A DNA stretch of 64,000 bases, taken from Proales similis (lineage: Eukaryota > Rotifera > Eurotatoria > Ploima > Proalidae). Position 1 is the stretch's first letter, and every line of letters begins with the position of its first letter. A program made the position numbers and the translations under genes. The notes beneath the pieces are model-generated. The model was not told where the DNA came from, made no database searches, and saw only the letters and a list, made by a program, of their open reading frames with translations. Shown here one piece after another: positions 35,134-47,851 of the stretch. The DNA lies in NCBI GenBank assembly GCA_019059635.1, contig JAGVRJ010000002.1, positions 930,001 to 994,000 on the forward strand, given 5' to 3'.

Positions 35134-35586
35134 ATGGCCAAACATCATCCAGATTTGATATTTTGCCGCAAGCAGCCGGGCGTGGGTAAGCAAGAAAGGC
35201 GTTGGCATCAAAAGAATTTCGTTTTAAAACAAACTTAAAATTGAAAGCCATCGGCAGACTGTGCGAAAAGTGCGACGGCAAATGCGTGATATGCGACTCT
35301 TACGTGCGACCGTCCACACTGGTCCGCATTTGCGACGAATGTAACTATGGCTCCTATCAAGGTCGTTGCGTGATCTGCGGCGGGCCGGGAGTATCGGACG
35401 CCTACTATTGCCGTGAGTGCACCACTTTGGAAAAAGACGTGAGTGAACTTGTTCTATTTGCATCAACCAAAATGATCTCATGCGAACAAAAAGCGAGACG
35501 GATGCCCGAAAATTGTAAATCTTGGAAGTGCAAAGACAGACTTGTATTACGAACGCAAAAAGTACGGTTTTAAAAAGACAGCCTAG
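35134..35586 (+). CDS. PHF5A: PHD finger-like protein PHF5A (SF3B subunit)
   Basis: Small zinc-knuckle protein of SF3B in the U2 snRNP that contacts SF3B1 and the branch-site pocket. Exons 35134-35185, 35248-35438 and 35494-35586 give 111 aa, the family length. Sequence is almost invariant: [60 protein letters not shown], and the end [11 protein letters not shown]. All zinc-binding cysteines are intact. The C-terminal residues are TA in place of the usual Arg. It lies in tandem with GINS1, and it shares the SF3 pathway with SF3A1 5.5 kb upstream. Confidence 0.98.
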
Positions 35587-35966
35587 CAGCAGTAGTTGTG
35601 TGAATCGACTCGATTATGATTTCAAAATATGTTCAAAATTCTGTGTGTGTGTGTGTGTTTCTTGGTCAAAAAAGTTTGTTGAATAGTAAAATTTGAATCA
35701 AACAAACGCAAAAAGACTCTCTCTTTCTCTGTCTCTGGGTCGCTCTCCAGCACGTGGGCTGTTCTTGAAATTTCAGCAGAACTGTTGGAAATCGCCAAAT
35801 TTTATTTAAAACTTAAATTAATTATTCATTTAAAACTGTGCGTTTCAAGGGCAAATCAAGCGAATTGAACATACGAATGTAAAACGAACAAGAAGATCAA
35901 GAGAGAAGATATGTGTGCGTGTGCGGGGTTTTAAGTGAGAAAAGTAGAAAAAGAGAAGCGATTGCA
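35587..35966. other. Convergent intergenic region with GT microsatellite
   Basis: 380 bp between the PHF5A stop and the stop of the next minus-strand gene. It contains a GT run at about 35641-35659 and pyrimidine runs near 35716-35750. No gene is seen. Confidence 0.5.
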
Positions 35967-37926
35967 TCAATAGAGATGGTCAGAGCTTTTCTCAGGCGCG
36001 TTTGAGCATTCTTTGTCGGATTGATTGCGTGAAAGCGTAGAACTGGCTCGGCCGTCCGCGGCTGCGTTCACAGTGTAGACGTTCGATGCTTCGTTCACGT
36101 GCTTCAGCCTGTTGCTGTCGAAACGCTTTATCTCGTCGATCAGACCTCCAGATGTTAAACTCTGATTAAGCAGCTGTTTGCTTTTGCTGATGAAACTCTC
36201 GCCGAGCTCGTCTTTCTGTCGACCGTCTGTGCTGGCTACACTTGCCATGTCGTGCTGTAAGTTGAGTCTTATTTCCTGCGACGAGCGAAAGTCTTCATTC
36301 TCATGCTTTGACGTGACGTTCTCATCTGACGACGACGACGACGACGATGAGCTTGACGCTGGCTTTTCTTCAGCGCTCCACAGTCTGCTCAATAGCTGCT
36401 GACGGGCTTCAAACGGAAGTGGATCAGGAATATCTTCTGAGCGGCCTTTAAATACTGCTGGTTCATCTCGCTGGGCACAATCGTTCTCGTTCACTTGTAA
36501 ACCGTCCTCACTGGCCGAGCTGTTCTTCTCTAGCTCGTCGTCTAATTCAATTTGGCTCTTAGGAAACTCTTGGTGGTCACTAGTCGATTTAGAATGCACA
36601 ATTAACTCGTTATGGTTATGATGGTCATTTAGATCGCTAGGGTTTCTTCTACGGCTAGGGATATTAGAACTGTTACTGCCACTAAGGTTACTTCTAGTCG
36701 AGCTAGGACTCGAGCAAACAGGTCGCACACAAGCTGAATTATAATCTTGATTGTTACTTTGAAAGCTAGTTCCCTTTTGGCCACTTTGAATCTCTTCGTA
36801 ATTTGACGCTTCGGTGCGTCGATCGCCTCCGTCTCCAATATCGTCAACCAGATCGGCGTCGACTAAATTGAAGGCGTTGAGTGAATTGGCGTAGTTGCGC
36901 AAATAGTCCCAGTCGGTTGTGCGCAGCTCATTGGCTACTTGCCAATCGACCTGTTCGCCCGACTGCAGCATGCTCTTTTCCGAGCCGAACTTCAAATTCA
37001 ACGGCTTGTCGTACAGGTTACGCGAACTGCCGCTCTCTGCTCGTGCGTGCGATTTTCTCAAGTCCCGTGCCTCTTCATAGTAGAGCGGGGTGGCACATCG
37101 CTCGTCTGCATGGCTCACTATTTCGAACGCTGGCTTGTTCACTCGGCCGTTGTACAAATAGCTTCGCTGCTCTTTGCCACCGCTCTCCTCGTACAGCAAC
37201 TCGGTCGGCGGTGCCATGGTCGAGAAGCGCAGTGTGTAAATGTCCTCCGAGCACATCTCCCGACGCATCTGATCGCTGGGTTCAAAATGAGCCTCCACTC
37301 TAGTTTCAGAGTTCATTTCGAACTCAATCGGCGATTTCTTTTCTCTTTTGTTTGAGTGAACTGTGCGCGGACTTGAGTAAGCGGTCATGATGTCATCAAC
37401 CATTATGGTCTCATTCGAGTCTGCCTGAGTGAAACTAAGCGCTTTGGATCGGTTCAGCTCGGGCGAATAAGGCGCGAATTTAATCGTTTGTCTGGGCAGA
37501 GTTGAGCCAATCTGATCGCCGGCGTAGAACATTTTCGACAAACCGTCTGAATGATTCGTCATGATTATCTCTTTCTGCCAAACAGTGCATGCGACATTCA
37601 GTCAAACGAGAACATTGAATTTCTGCCTCACCTCGACGTACTTGCGACGGCTCTCGCGCTGCGACCGACAGCAATATCGAAGGAGGCAAATAATTGCGAC
37701 CAATTCGATCATAATGAATCCAACCATGCCCCAAATGATCAGTTGTGATGCAAGTCTGTCACGAGCGCGAATTGTAATCAGAGCTGAAAGAATAGAGGGA
37801 AAAAAGTAGCAAAAAAGATCCAAACCCGAATGATTCAGTTGAGTTGGCGGCCGCTGTTGTAGCAGCAGGACTAACGCTTCCCGCACCCGGTGCTTGAGTT
37901 GTGAACGGAGAATTGGACGATGACAT
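35967..37926 (-). CDS. Uncharacterised type I/III membrane protein with long acidic tail
   Basis: The large last exon (about 37573-35967) joins in frame, through KYVE/KEIIM, to an exon encoding a transmembrane helix, LIIWGMVGFIMIELVAIICLL, followed by RYCCRSQRESRRKY. A proposed first exon starts at ATG 37926 with a short Ser/Thr/Ala-rich ectodomain (MSSSNSPFTTQAPGAG). Its splice to the membrane exon needs a weak GTGCGG donor and is uncertain. The alternative is a start inside the membrane exon. The cytoplasmic part of about 530 residues is disordered, Ser/Asp/Glu rich, with a poly-Ser run and possible Tyr-based motifs such as LYDKP and SYLYNG. No enzyme domain is visible. I do not recognise the family. 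The small ectodomain and large tail suggest a scaffold or adhesion-associated role (inference). Confidence 0.65.
36328..36347 (-). repeat. GAC trinucleotide run encoding poly-Ser
   Basis: Plus-strand GAC repeats, read on the minus strand as serine codons, form the Ser run in the tail of the membrane protein. Confidence 0.85.
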
Positions 37927-39329
37927 CGATCCGTCTCTTTTGCCTCCCTCTCGATTATGTGTGCGTGAATTGAATTTTTAAATTTTGAGTGTTTGAAATT
38001 CAGCGTTCAACACCGATTGCCGATTGAAGCCTCATCTAATCCCGAGCAAATTACGCAATCTATCTATGAGAAAAATGTATGTATCAGATTTCGCCTTTTC
38101 TTTCTCTCTCTTTTGCTTCTATTCGTCGTCAAATGTACGAACGTGTGTACAAGATTGCGAGTGCCTCCTGTACAATGAACGGAAGAGAGAGAGAGCATAA
38201 GCAAACAATAAAGGAGAGAGCGCCAACGGTTGGGTAAACAAGCGAGCAGTTTTGAATTTCTTTCACTTTCTGAAGCCGAGTAACAGGCATAATAATCGGA
38301 ACCGTTTTAAATTATGCTGCATCCCATTCAAATCGAGTCTTTTTTTTTTTCTAAACTGGCAATTCTGTCTCGGAAGAATTCGGTGCTAATTTAGCGGATG
38401 GCGAACAGTTGAACACGGCAGCAGCGGCAACACACACAAGCCTTACACAACGTGTTCTCTGATTCTGCTCATACTATTCAGAGCGCCCAAAATAAATGGC
38501 ATAAAAAAATGGAGAAAAATTTTGTGCATTTATCAGGTAGTTCAAATTGGAGTCGGCGTTTAATGACCGTTCGGCCCCTCTTGCTAAGAGCGTTTAATAA
38601 AGAGCAAAGCTGAATGGCCGTTAATAGCCTATTGGCGATGAACTAAATTCCGTACGGGAACGAGCAGGGTGGCCGCTCTTTTTTTGACGAGAACAGATTG
38701 AAATTAATTTCAAATAATTGCCCAACAAATTATGAGTTCTTGACTTGGACCTGCTCGCTTACATAATAGTTGGCCAACTATGTCGCTGAGCTTGCGTGCG
38801 GGCCGCGTTTGCTCTTTAAAATTAAAATGGATTAGTTTTACGCGCTGCCTTGTGCGCTCTGAGTCCATCGATTTCAATGTTATTGGGAAAACAAGCAAAT
38901 TTGTTACGACCGCGTTATTTTTTACGCCAACTAGTCCAAGTCCTCTTTTTCTTCATCTCTCTCTCTCTCACACACACATACGCGCACTCTCCCTCTCTCT
39001 TGACGATTCTGCTTCTTTTGCTTGCTCGCACAAATAAAATAAATAAACAAGTAAATTTGAATGCCTGGCTCACTTATACCCGCCGACTTGCTTAATTCTT
39101 CTGAAGCATCGACATCGTTGGCAGAGGCAGCATTCATTGGCAGGAGGTCAAACGATAATAGCTAGTCGAGCGATAATGACCGCCAGTAGCAGCGAACAAC
39201 TCTTTATTTGCGATTGTCCACTATTTTAAAAGCAATAACTATCCGGCACGCGGCGCTCTCCCAATTCAATTAGTCAACGAAACAAAAACTAGCGGACAAG
39301 CCTCGGAGAGAACGCATTGCCACCACAGA

Positions 39330-39372
39330 AAGAGAGAGACGGAGAGACAGAGAGAGAGAGAGAGAGAGAGAA
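39330..39372. repeat. GA dinucleotide microsatellite
   Basis: Imperfect then perfect GA repeat. Confidence 0.9.
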
Positions 39373-39592
39373 GAGTGGCCAGATTGGAAGAGAAAAAGGG
39401 AAACCTGAATCACATAAATGAATGGATGCGCGTGGGGCTACTAAGCTTAAAATCTGCGCTTTGACTAAATGATTTCAAAACGAGGTCATACGATTCTAAA
39501 CTAAAGATCGCTTTGGAGGGATTCGATCGATCGTGAGCCGATTTGAATTACTTCAATTCCTGTTTTTGTTTTCACCGGTTATCGTGGTCGAC

Positions 39593-39650
39593 GTTGTTGT
39601 TGTTGTTGTCGTTATCGGGGTTGTCGTCGTTGTTGGGGTTGATGTTGTTT
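39593..39650. repeat. GTT-rich trinucleotide repeat
   Basis: GTT/GTC units with a few interruptions. Confidence 0.85.
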
Positions 39651-40613
39651 TAGCTTATCGTCTTGATCATTTCGGTCTTCTTCTTTTGTTGTGCTTTGTA
39701 AAGGGCGTAGGAACCGGTGCGTCTTTATTAAGACGCATTTTGCTCAACGCATGCATCAACGGACGTGCTTGGCAAAGCAAAAATTTTTTTTTTTAAACAA
39801 CCGCTCATACGTCCGTTCAATCTCCTATCAAATCGCTCGTCAACAATCGTCCCCTTGCCCACACAGGGCTAACATACAAGCGTGAGAAAAAATGGGAGAG
39901 GATTTAAGGTTGATGAGGAAGACGACAATGGCCAAGACTGGATGCGGATTGCATAGGTAATTTTAGACCGGTGCTATTGTGCTAAATAGGTGAGAGCTGA
40001 CCTGTCATGCGACTCGATTACCGGCTCTTAATCTCGCGCGTCCGTTTCGATCTCATAAATCAAAGAGAACAGAGTTACGCAAATGTTTCCTCTCTGAATC
40101 GGCGATCGGATAGCGCGGTATTAGTTGCTGCTTGCTCGCTCTCCTAGAATAGTCAAAGCAAATATTTGAAGATTAGAATGCGAATGAGAGTGAGTAGCGC
40201 AGTTGGGCTCATAGTGCAGCTCTTAACGTCGGCAGCCATTTTTTGGCCTCTACCGTGCCTTGTCGAATAATGGGAAAACGCGGTTCACCATCAGCCCAAG
40301 ACTCGTATCGTCGTGGTCAGCGTCAAAAAAAATAGAGAGAAAGAGAGAAAAGAGTTGACAAATGAAAAACCGAATCAGCGACTTGATGAATGAATAGAGC
40401 ACCTGTAATTGCCACTTGATTCGCGAACGCTATTCACCGCTCGTCTCGACTACTACTCAATCTAACTCGTTCTGAACAGAAAAAAATCTGAAATTGGAGC
40501 AAATTGAAACAAGCGCACGCAAAGAACTGCATTGTTGTCTGCTTTTATTCTAGAGATAAAGAGTTTGCGTGGGGTGAAGAGGGTGCCGGTTGACATGCGA
40601 TTGCGCTCACTGC

Positions 40614-42564
<1,951 letters not shown>

Positions 42565-42763
42565 TTTTCCACTCTGTTTGCCTGAACGCTTTCAAACGGG
42601 CCGATGAGTTTATTGCGCGGCTGAGCGTTTGGGCTTGCTCACGTCAACTTGCAAATGATTTGTCTTTTATCGCTCTGCATACACTGCAGACTTGTGTGCG
42701 GCTCGCATTCAATTATCCCGCCTGGACGAATTGACGAGTTAAGTCATCGGCAAAGCAATCCAT
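42565..42763. promoter_or_regulatory. Shared divergent promoter, CSN2 and CSTF3
   Basis: Only 199 bp separate the two ATGs, so the promoters must overlap or be bidirectional. Both genes are broadly expressed housekeeping genes, which fits. No TATA box was seen. Confidence 0.6.
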
Positions 42764-45700
42764 ATGGAGCGTTCAGTAGGAAGTAAATACGGTCCGCACA
42801 ATCTCGATCCGCTCTCTTTGTCCATCAAACATGCTCAGGTAACAGAAGCGTCGAGTTCGCTTGCTCTCTTTCTTAAGTGCGTGCCATTCAATAGGAGAAG
42901 CGAATCTCAGAGGCGAGAGATTTCTTCGAAAATCTTGTCAACGAATATCCGACTTGTGGTCGCTTCTGGAAAATCTACATCGAGCAAGAAGTAAATTTAA
43001 AATCAAATACCAAAGAAAATTGCGCCTACACAAGCTCTGAAAATGCCCATTCATAAACTGGCAGCTGAAATACAGAAATTTCGAGGCAGTCGAAAAGGTT
43101 GGTGAATGATTTCAAGTAGCCCTCGGTAATCAGTCGCAGATTTATGTAAACAGTCTCATTCTCGATTTTCAGCTCTTTCAGCGCTCATTGACCAAAGTGC
43201 TGAACGTTGACTTGTGGAAATGCTACTTGAACTACGTGCGTGAAATAAAGTCAAAAATGCCCACTTACAGGTAGCGTAACCGCCCAAGCCTCCTAATCTG
43301 CCTGCGTATTGTGAGTATGGCTCAATTTAAAAGAGAGAAGATCGCGCAGGCGTACGACTTTGCTCTGGAAAAGATTGGACTCGATGTTCAATCCTACAGC
43401 ATTTGGGTCGATTACATAAATTTCCTGAAATCGGTGTAAGTCTGCTAAATCTGCTTAATGGCGCCGAGCTGTGATTCTATTTCTCCATCAGCGAAGTGGA
43501 GGGATCGTTTGCAGAGAATCAGAAGATAACCGCAATTCGAAAGGTCTATCAAAAAGGAGTGATGAATCCGATGATAAACGTCGAGCTCTTGTGGAAAGAA
43601 TACTGCGCGTTCGAGAACGTAAATATTCAATTAGATCTCTCGCTCGACTCATTGTTTGGCGAATTTCACTCAATTTCAAAAAGCAAATAAATCCGCTGAT
43701 CGCCAAACGAATGATTGACGATCGAAGCAGAGAGTTCATGATGGTCAGAAAAGTGTCCAAAGAGTACGAGAATGTCACGCGCAGCATTGACCGAAACTCG
43801 CCCGCAGTTGCGCCTCAAGGCACAATCGAAGAGGGCAAACTCAAAGCTCAATGGAAAAACTACATAAACTGGGAGAAATCGAACCCGTTAAGAAGCGAGG
43901 ATCCGGCGTTTGTTGCCAAGCGAGGTATCTTTTCTTTTAGAATGTTAAATGGTGCCCTGAATATCGACCCTGTCTTGTGGTCTAGTCATGTACGCCTACG
44001 AGCAGTGCCTCCTGTACATGGCCGCTCATCCGGACTTTTACTACGAGGCGGCCAGCTACCTTCAGCAAATAAGCGAACTGATGGCGGAGAAATGTGATGC
44101 AGTCATGGGCCGTCATTACGCCAACGAAGCAGTCAATCTTTACGAACGGGCCATCAGCCATTTCATGAAGAAAAACCTGCTCATCTACTTTTCTTACTGT
44201 GACTTTGAAGAGGTACTTTCTACTCAGCTGGCCGCTTTCTCTTGAAATTTTCGCATCGCTTCGGTCAAGAGTCGACTCAATTACACCAAAGTGAACGAAA
44301 TTTACAAAAAGCTGCTCGACATCGAGGACATTGATCCATCACTGGTAACTCGAGCACTTTGTTGATGCCACTGGCCGGCTCTTTATGGTCGCCCTTGAAT
44401 CTAGTGCTACATACAATACATGAGATTTTTGCGCCGAGTTGAAGGAATCCGATCGGCTCGAGCGGTCTTCAAACGGGCTCGCGAAGACAAGCGAATATCC
44501 TATCACGTCTATGTCGCTGCCGCTTTGATGGAGTACTTTTGCACCAAAGTAATTTCAGTCTCCGATTTAAAACAACCTTGGACCCCGATTCAAACAAGTG
44601 AGCGTCAAGGACAAGGAGATTGCGCACAAAATATTTCAGCTCGGCAGCAAACAGTTTGGCAATGTGCCCGAGTACATAAAAGCCTACATTGAATATCTGA
44701 AGCACATGAACGGTAAGCAAGCGAGCTAGCCAATTGACGCTCAATTGAGCCTAAAATCTTTGAACCTCAACAGACGCTGAGAAGATCAGAGCACTGTTTG
44801 AGAGCACATTGGACAAGATGAATATGCCGCGCGAGAGAGTAGAGTAGGTCGCTTAAGCAGTTTGGTCTCTGGCGCCGATATGGTCACTGTTGGTTGTTGA
44901 AAATGTTTGCAGGGAAATTTGGATCGAATGGATGCAATACGAAAACTATGTTGGCGATTTGGATCAAATAATGAGCGTTCAGAAGAAAGGAGAGAAGCTC
45001 TATGAGCAAAAGAGTCAATTCAATGATCGGCGTGTGCAGATCTTGATCGACCGCTTCAAATTCATTGACTTGTATCCATGCGATTCAGCCGAGCTGAACG
45101 TGATGGGCTATCACGCAGATCACGATTTGAACGCGATGAGCGTGAATTTGGCGCTGAGCATCGACGGCCGTGGTGGCCTGCGCAGTGCAGAAACAGACTC
45201 GAGCACACTGCCCAAAGGCTTCGAGTTGTCAAACAGTGTAAATCCGTTTGTAAACACCAAAGTACAGCGGAGCACCTATCCAGAGCCGGACATGAGCAAA
45301 CTGCACTCGTTCAAGCCGTTCGAGAATACTCTAATCACGCTGCATCCGGTGCCGGGCGGAGGCATGTTCTTATTTCCATCGATAATCGCCGACGTTGTCA
45401 AACGCTTCCCGTCCCCGATGTGTTTTAACGTCAGTAACGCTCATTTATTACACAAATCAATTATTTTCATTCAAGTCGCGCTTCGATTTCAGGGCCCTTA
45501 TGTGGTTATCGACGAATTCCTGCGTCATTTCAGCCGACTGAACCTGCCCAACGGTGAGTAGGAAGCCTCTGCGTATCGCCGATCGCCGCTCGCTGACGGT
45601 GGTGTCTATAGATTTTCAGACTTACTGGCGTCAGTACATTGGATCATACGATAATTGGGGCGCGGTGGCCAGGAAACGAAGCAACTACTCAACGCAGCAC

Positions 45701-45805
45701 TCAAGCCAGTTGGCCTCCTCTGCTGGCTCTGTGTCTCAAGTTAGAGACGCGTCCATGGACATTTACAAGCATCGTCAGCAGAGGAAGCTCGGTAGGAGCA
45801 CATGA
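42764..45805 (+). CDS. CSTF3: Cleavage stimulation factor subunit 3 (CstF-77, suppressor of forked)
   Basis: HAT-repeat scaffold of the CstF complex in mRNA 3'-end processing. The ATG at 42764 gives [17 protein letters not shown] repeats follow over many short exons: [54 protein letters not shown], and in the HAT-C part [57 protein letters not shown]. After the HAT region a Pro-rich segment ([17 protein letters not shown]) and the monkeytail-like C-terminus end at TGA 45805. Roughly a dozen exons. Edges in the 43.0-44.9 kb part are approximate, and introns are about 40-110 bp. It shares its promoter region with CSN2. Confidence 0.93.
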
Positions 45806-46172
45806 ACTATCAAGTTTGTGTGTCTAATTGGCATTTGAACAATGCAAATTGCATTCCTCTCAATCTAAGTTTGTTGACTACTGGTCATGTACTTGGCTCA
45901 TTGCAGTGCTCGGTTTGATTAACTAATGAAAGAATGAAACAACGATCGGTAAATAATAATAATAAAAAAACGAAAAGAATAACGCGAATCGAGCAATTAG
46001 TTCTTGTTCTATTAAGAAGTAGAGGCCAAGTTATATCGGTTGGGATTAAGAGTTGCACAATGGGGCCAACATTTGGGGTCGTGCGTCCGAGCGCATTTAA
46101 TATCACTTAATGGCTCTTTTATTTACGCTTTCGCTCTCTTGTAGTCCAGCTGCAATGCGTCCAAACACGCGT

Positions 46173-46236
<64 letters not shown>

Positions 46237-47851
46237 ACATGATGATGAAGAGGTCGGATGAACGGCTTCAATTTGGGTCGAAAGTTCGATTTAACAAATG
46301 GTTCACTCCAGCTCCAATGCTTTTCTATTACTATTAACACGCGTAGAAGGGCGCGTCGAACCGCCGCACGAGGTTCGTCTAAATGTCGTGTTGGCAAAGC
46401 AGCGGATTAGGGCCACGATCGGCTTTCAGGCAGCGAGAATGAGAGGGACAGTGAAGACAGCAGAGAGACAGGCTTGAAACGAGACCGGGAGCGGCTCAAG
46501 AGGCTATATCGATTAATTCGGCCGACCGATTAAATCTAAAAATCTATGCTCAGTTTGGCGAAGGCAGATTCGATTCTCTGCTAGTACTGGAATGCGTGTC
46601 CTGTTGAGCGGAAATTAGAGATCTCGAGCATGTGTGTGCGTGGGAATAAACGGTCAATTTAAGTCACATTTGGCGAGATTGAAGAGACACTCGGAAGTGG
46701 CAGCCGAATTATGAGACCGTTCACCTGGCGCCTTCGATCGATAGCGCGACGGCCGCTGCCTGCCTTGTTTGCGCTTCAATTTTGTTTTCAAGCCTTCAAA
46801 CATTCATCAATCAAACAAGAAATAAAAGGAATAGGAAATATAATTATGATAAGCCGATGGGCCCATTCTCATAGTCCAACACTTTACTGTTATTCTTCCC
46901 TCTCTCTCTCTTTTTCTTTTTTTTTTTTATTTTGCCCCGCCGAACTCTTAATTAAATATTTTCTTTCGTCAGCTTGGCATGAGCGCACCACACCGGCGCA
47001 GAGGAGCGAGTCAATTTACGACTGCCATCATCGCATACAATTCGGCAAAGATGAGCTAAATAGAATCGGGCTCATTAGAGAAATGCGTCAGTCCAATGTA
47101 CAAACTCAGAAAAAAAAGGGTCTAACACGGGCCGCAGTCACCACCCAGGAGCTCTCTGCCTTTTTGCGGCTGCTAAAGGTTAACGGCTCGATAATGGACG
47201 CCAACACGGCTGCCTGTAAATGGCTTCGATTTACTACCGACCTAGGCCGGCTGAGGATGACCCAGGCACTTGAGCGGACTTGAGCTCACTATTTGCACAA
47301 ACATAACCTGCCGGGCCTCGCCGCACTAGTTTGTTATTTCAATCAGCATTATCTCTGCCACTCGGCTCATTCGAGCGTGTTTATCAGCCCACTTTCACTT
47401 TTGAACTGGATAGGATCGGCGCTCAGCAATCGTTCATTGCAAAATTATTTCGACCAAGTAGGCGAGAATCGCGCATGTGCTCGCCTGCTTAAGAGATTCG
47501 CTCTCTACGCCGGACGCTCGATCGGACCGTTCTAGTCGGCTCTTGGCCTATTAAATATGTTTATTTGGAATAATTTATGCGCAACGATTGTCATAATGTA
47601 GAGACGTTCGCTGCTACGTGGTTTGGCGGCGGTGATGCTCGAGTGAGTGAGTGAATGAACCCCTGAACGAGAAGAAGCGAGAAGAAAGTTTGCCGAGTGT
47701 GAGTCAAAATTGGCAAGGTATTATGCGTTAAGCAGGGCATTGATCCCATTCGAAATTTGTTTTATCGCCACCTATTCGGGTAAACTAACGAGTCTGAAAT
47801 CTCTGTTTAGAAAAGCAGTTGGCTGAGAGAGAGAGAGAGATACGTGCCGTC
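45806..47851. other. 2-kb non-coding stretch with long CA repeat
   Basis: No gene that I can support. It includes a CA repeat at 46172-46234 and pyrimidine tracts at 46900-46930. An open frame at 46711-47283 is long but low complexity and has no family similarity. The region should hold the CSTF3 3' UTR and the MAP7 promoter and 5' UTR. Confidence 0.5.
46172..46234. repeat. Long CA dinucleotide microsatellite
   Basis: About 30 AC units with a single GC interruption. It is the longest simple repeat in the window, and an alternating purine-pyrimidine tract of this kind can adopt Z-DNA. Confidence 0.95.

Larger units (their letters stand above)
37927..40613. other. 2.7-kb non-coding stretch rich in simple repeats
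   Basis: No believable coding exon on either strand. It holds CT/AC runs (38958-38979), a long GA run (39330-39372) and a GTT-rich block (39593-39650). It lies upstream of the membrane-protein gene and downstream of CSN2, so it most likely carries regulatory DNA of the former. Short frames seen here are low complexity. Confidence 0.5.

Noticed and set aside
39533-39796. 87-codon frame with a Val run
   Set aside because: Product of the GTT repeat; no ATG in a useful context (it begins with GTG).
46119-46397. Frame across the CA repeat
   Set aside because: Mostly Cys-Val/Thr-His repeats from the microsatellite.
46711-47283. 190-codon open frame between CSTF3 and MAP7
   Set aside because: Has an ATG, but contains a poly-Phe/Ser run from a pyrimidine tract, no recognisable domain and no good context. 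Kept as non-coding unless transcripts show otherwise.
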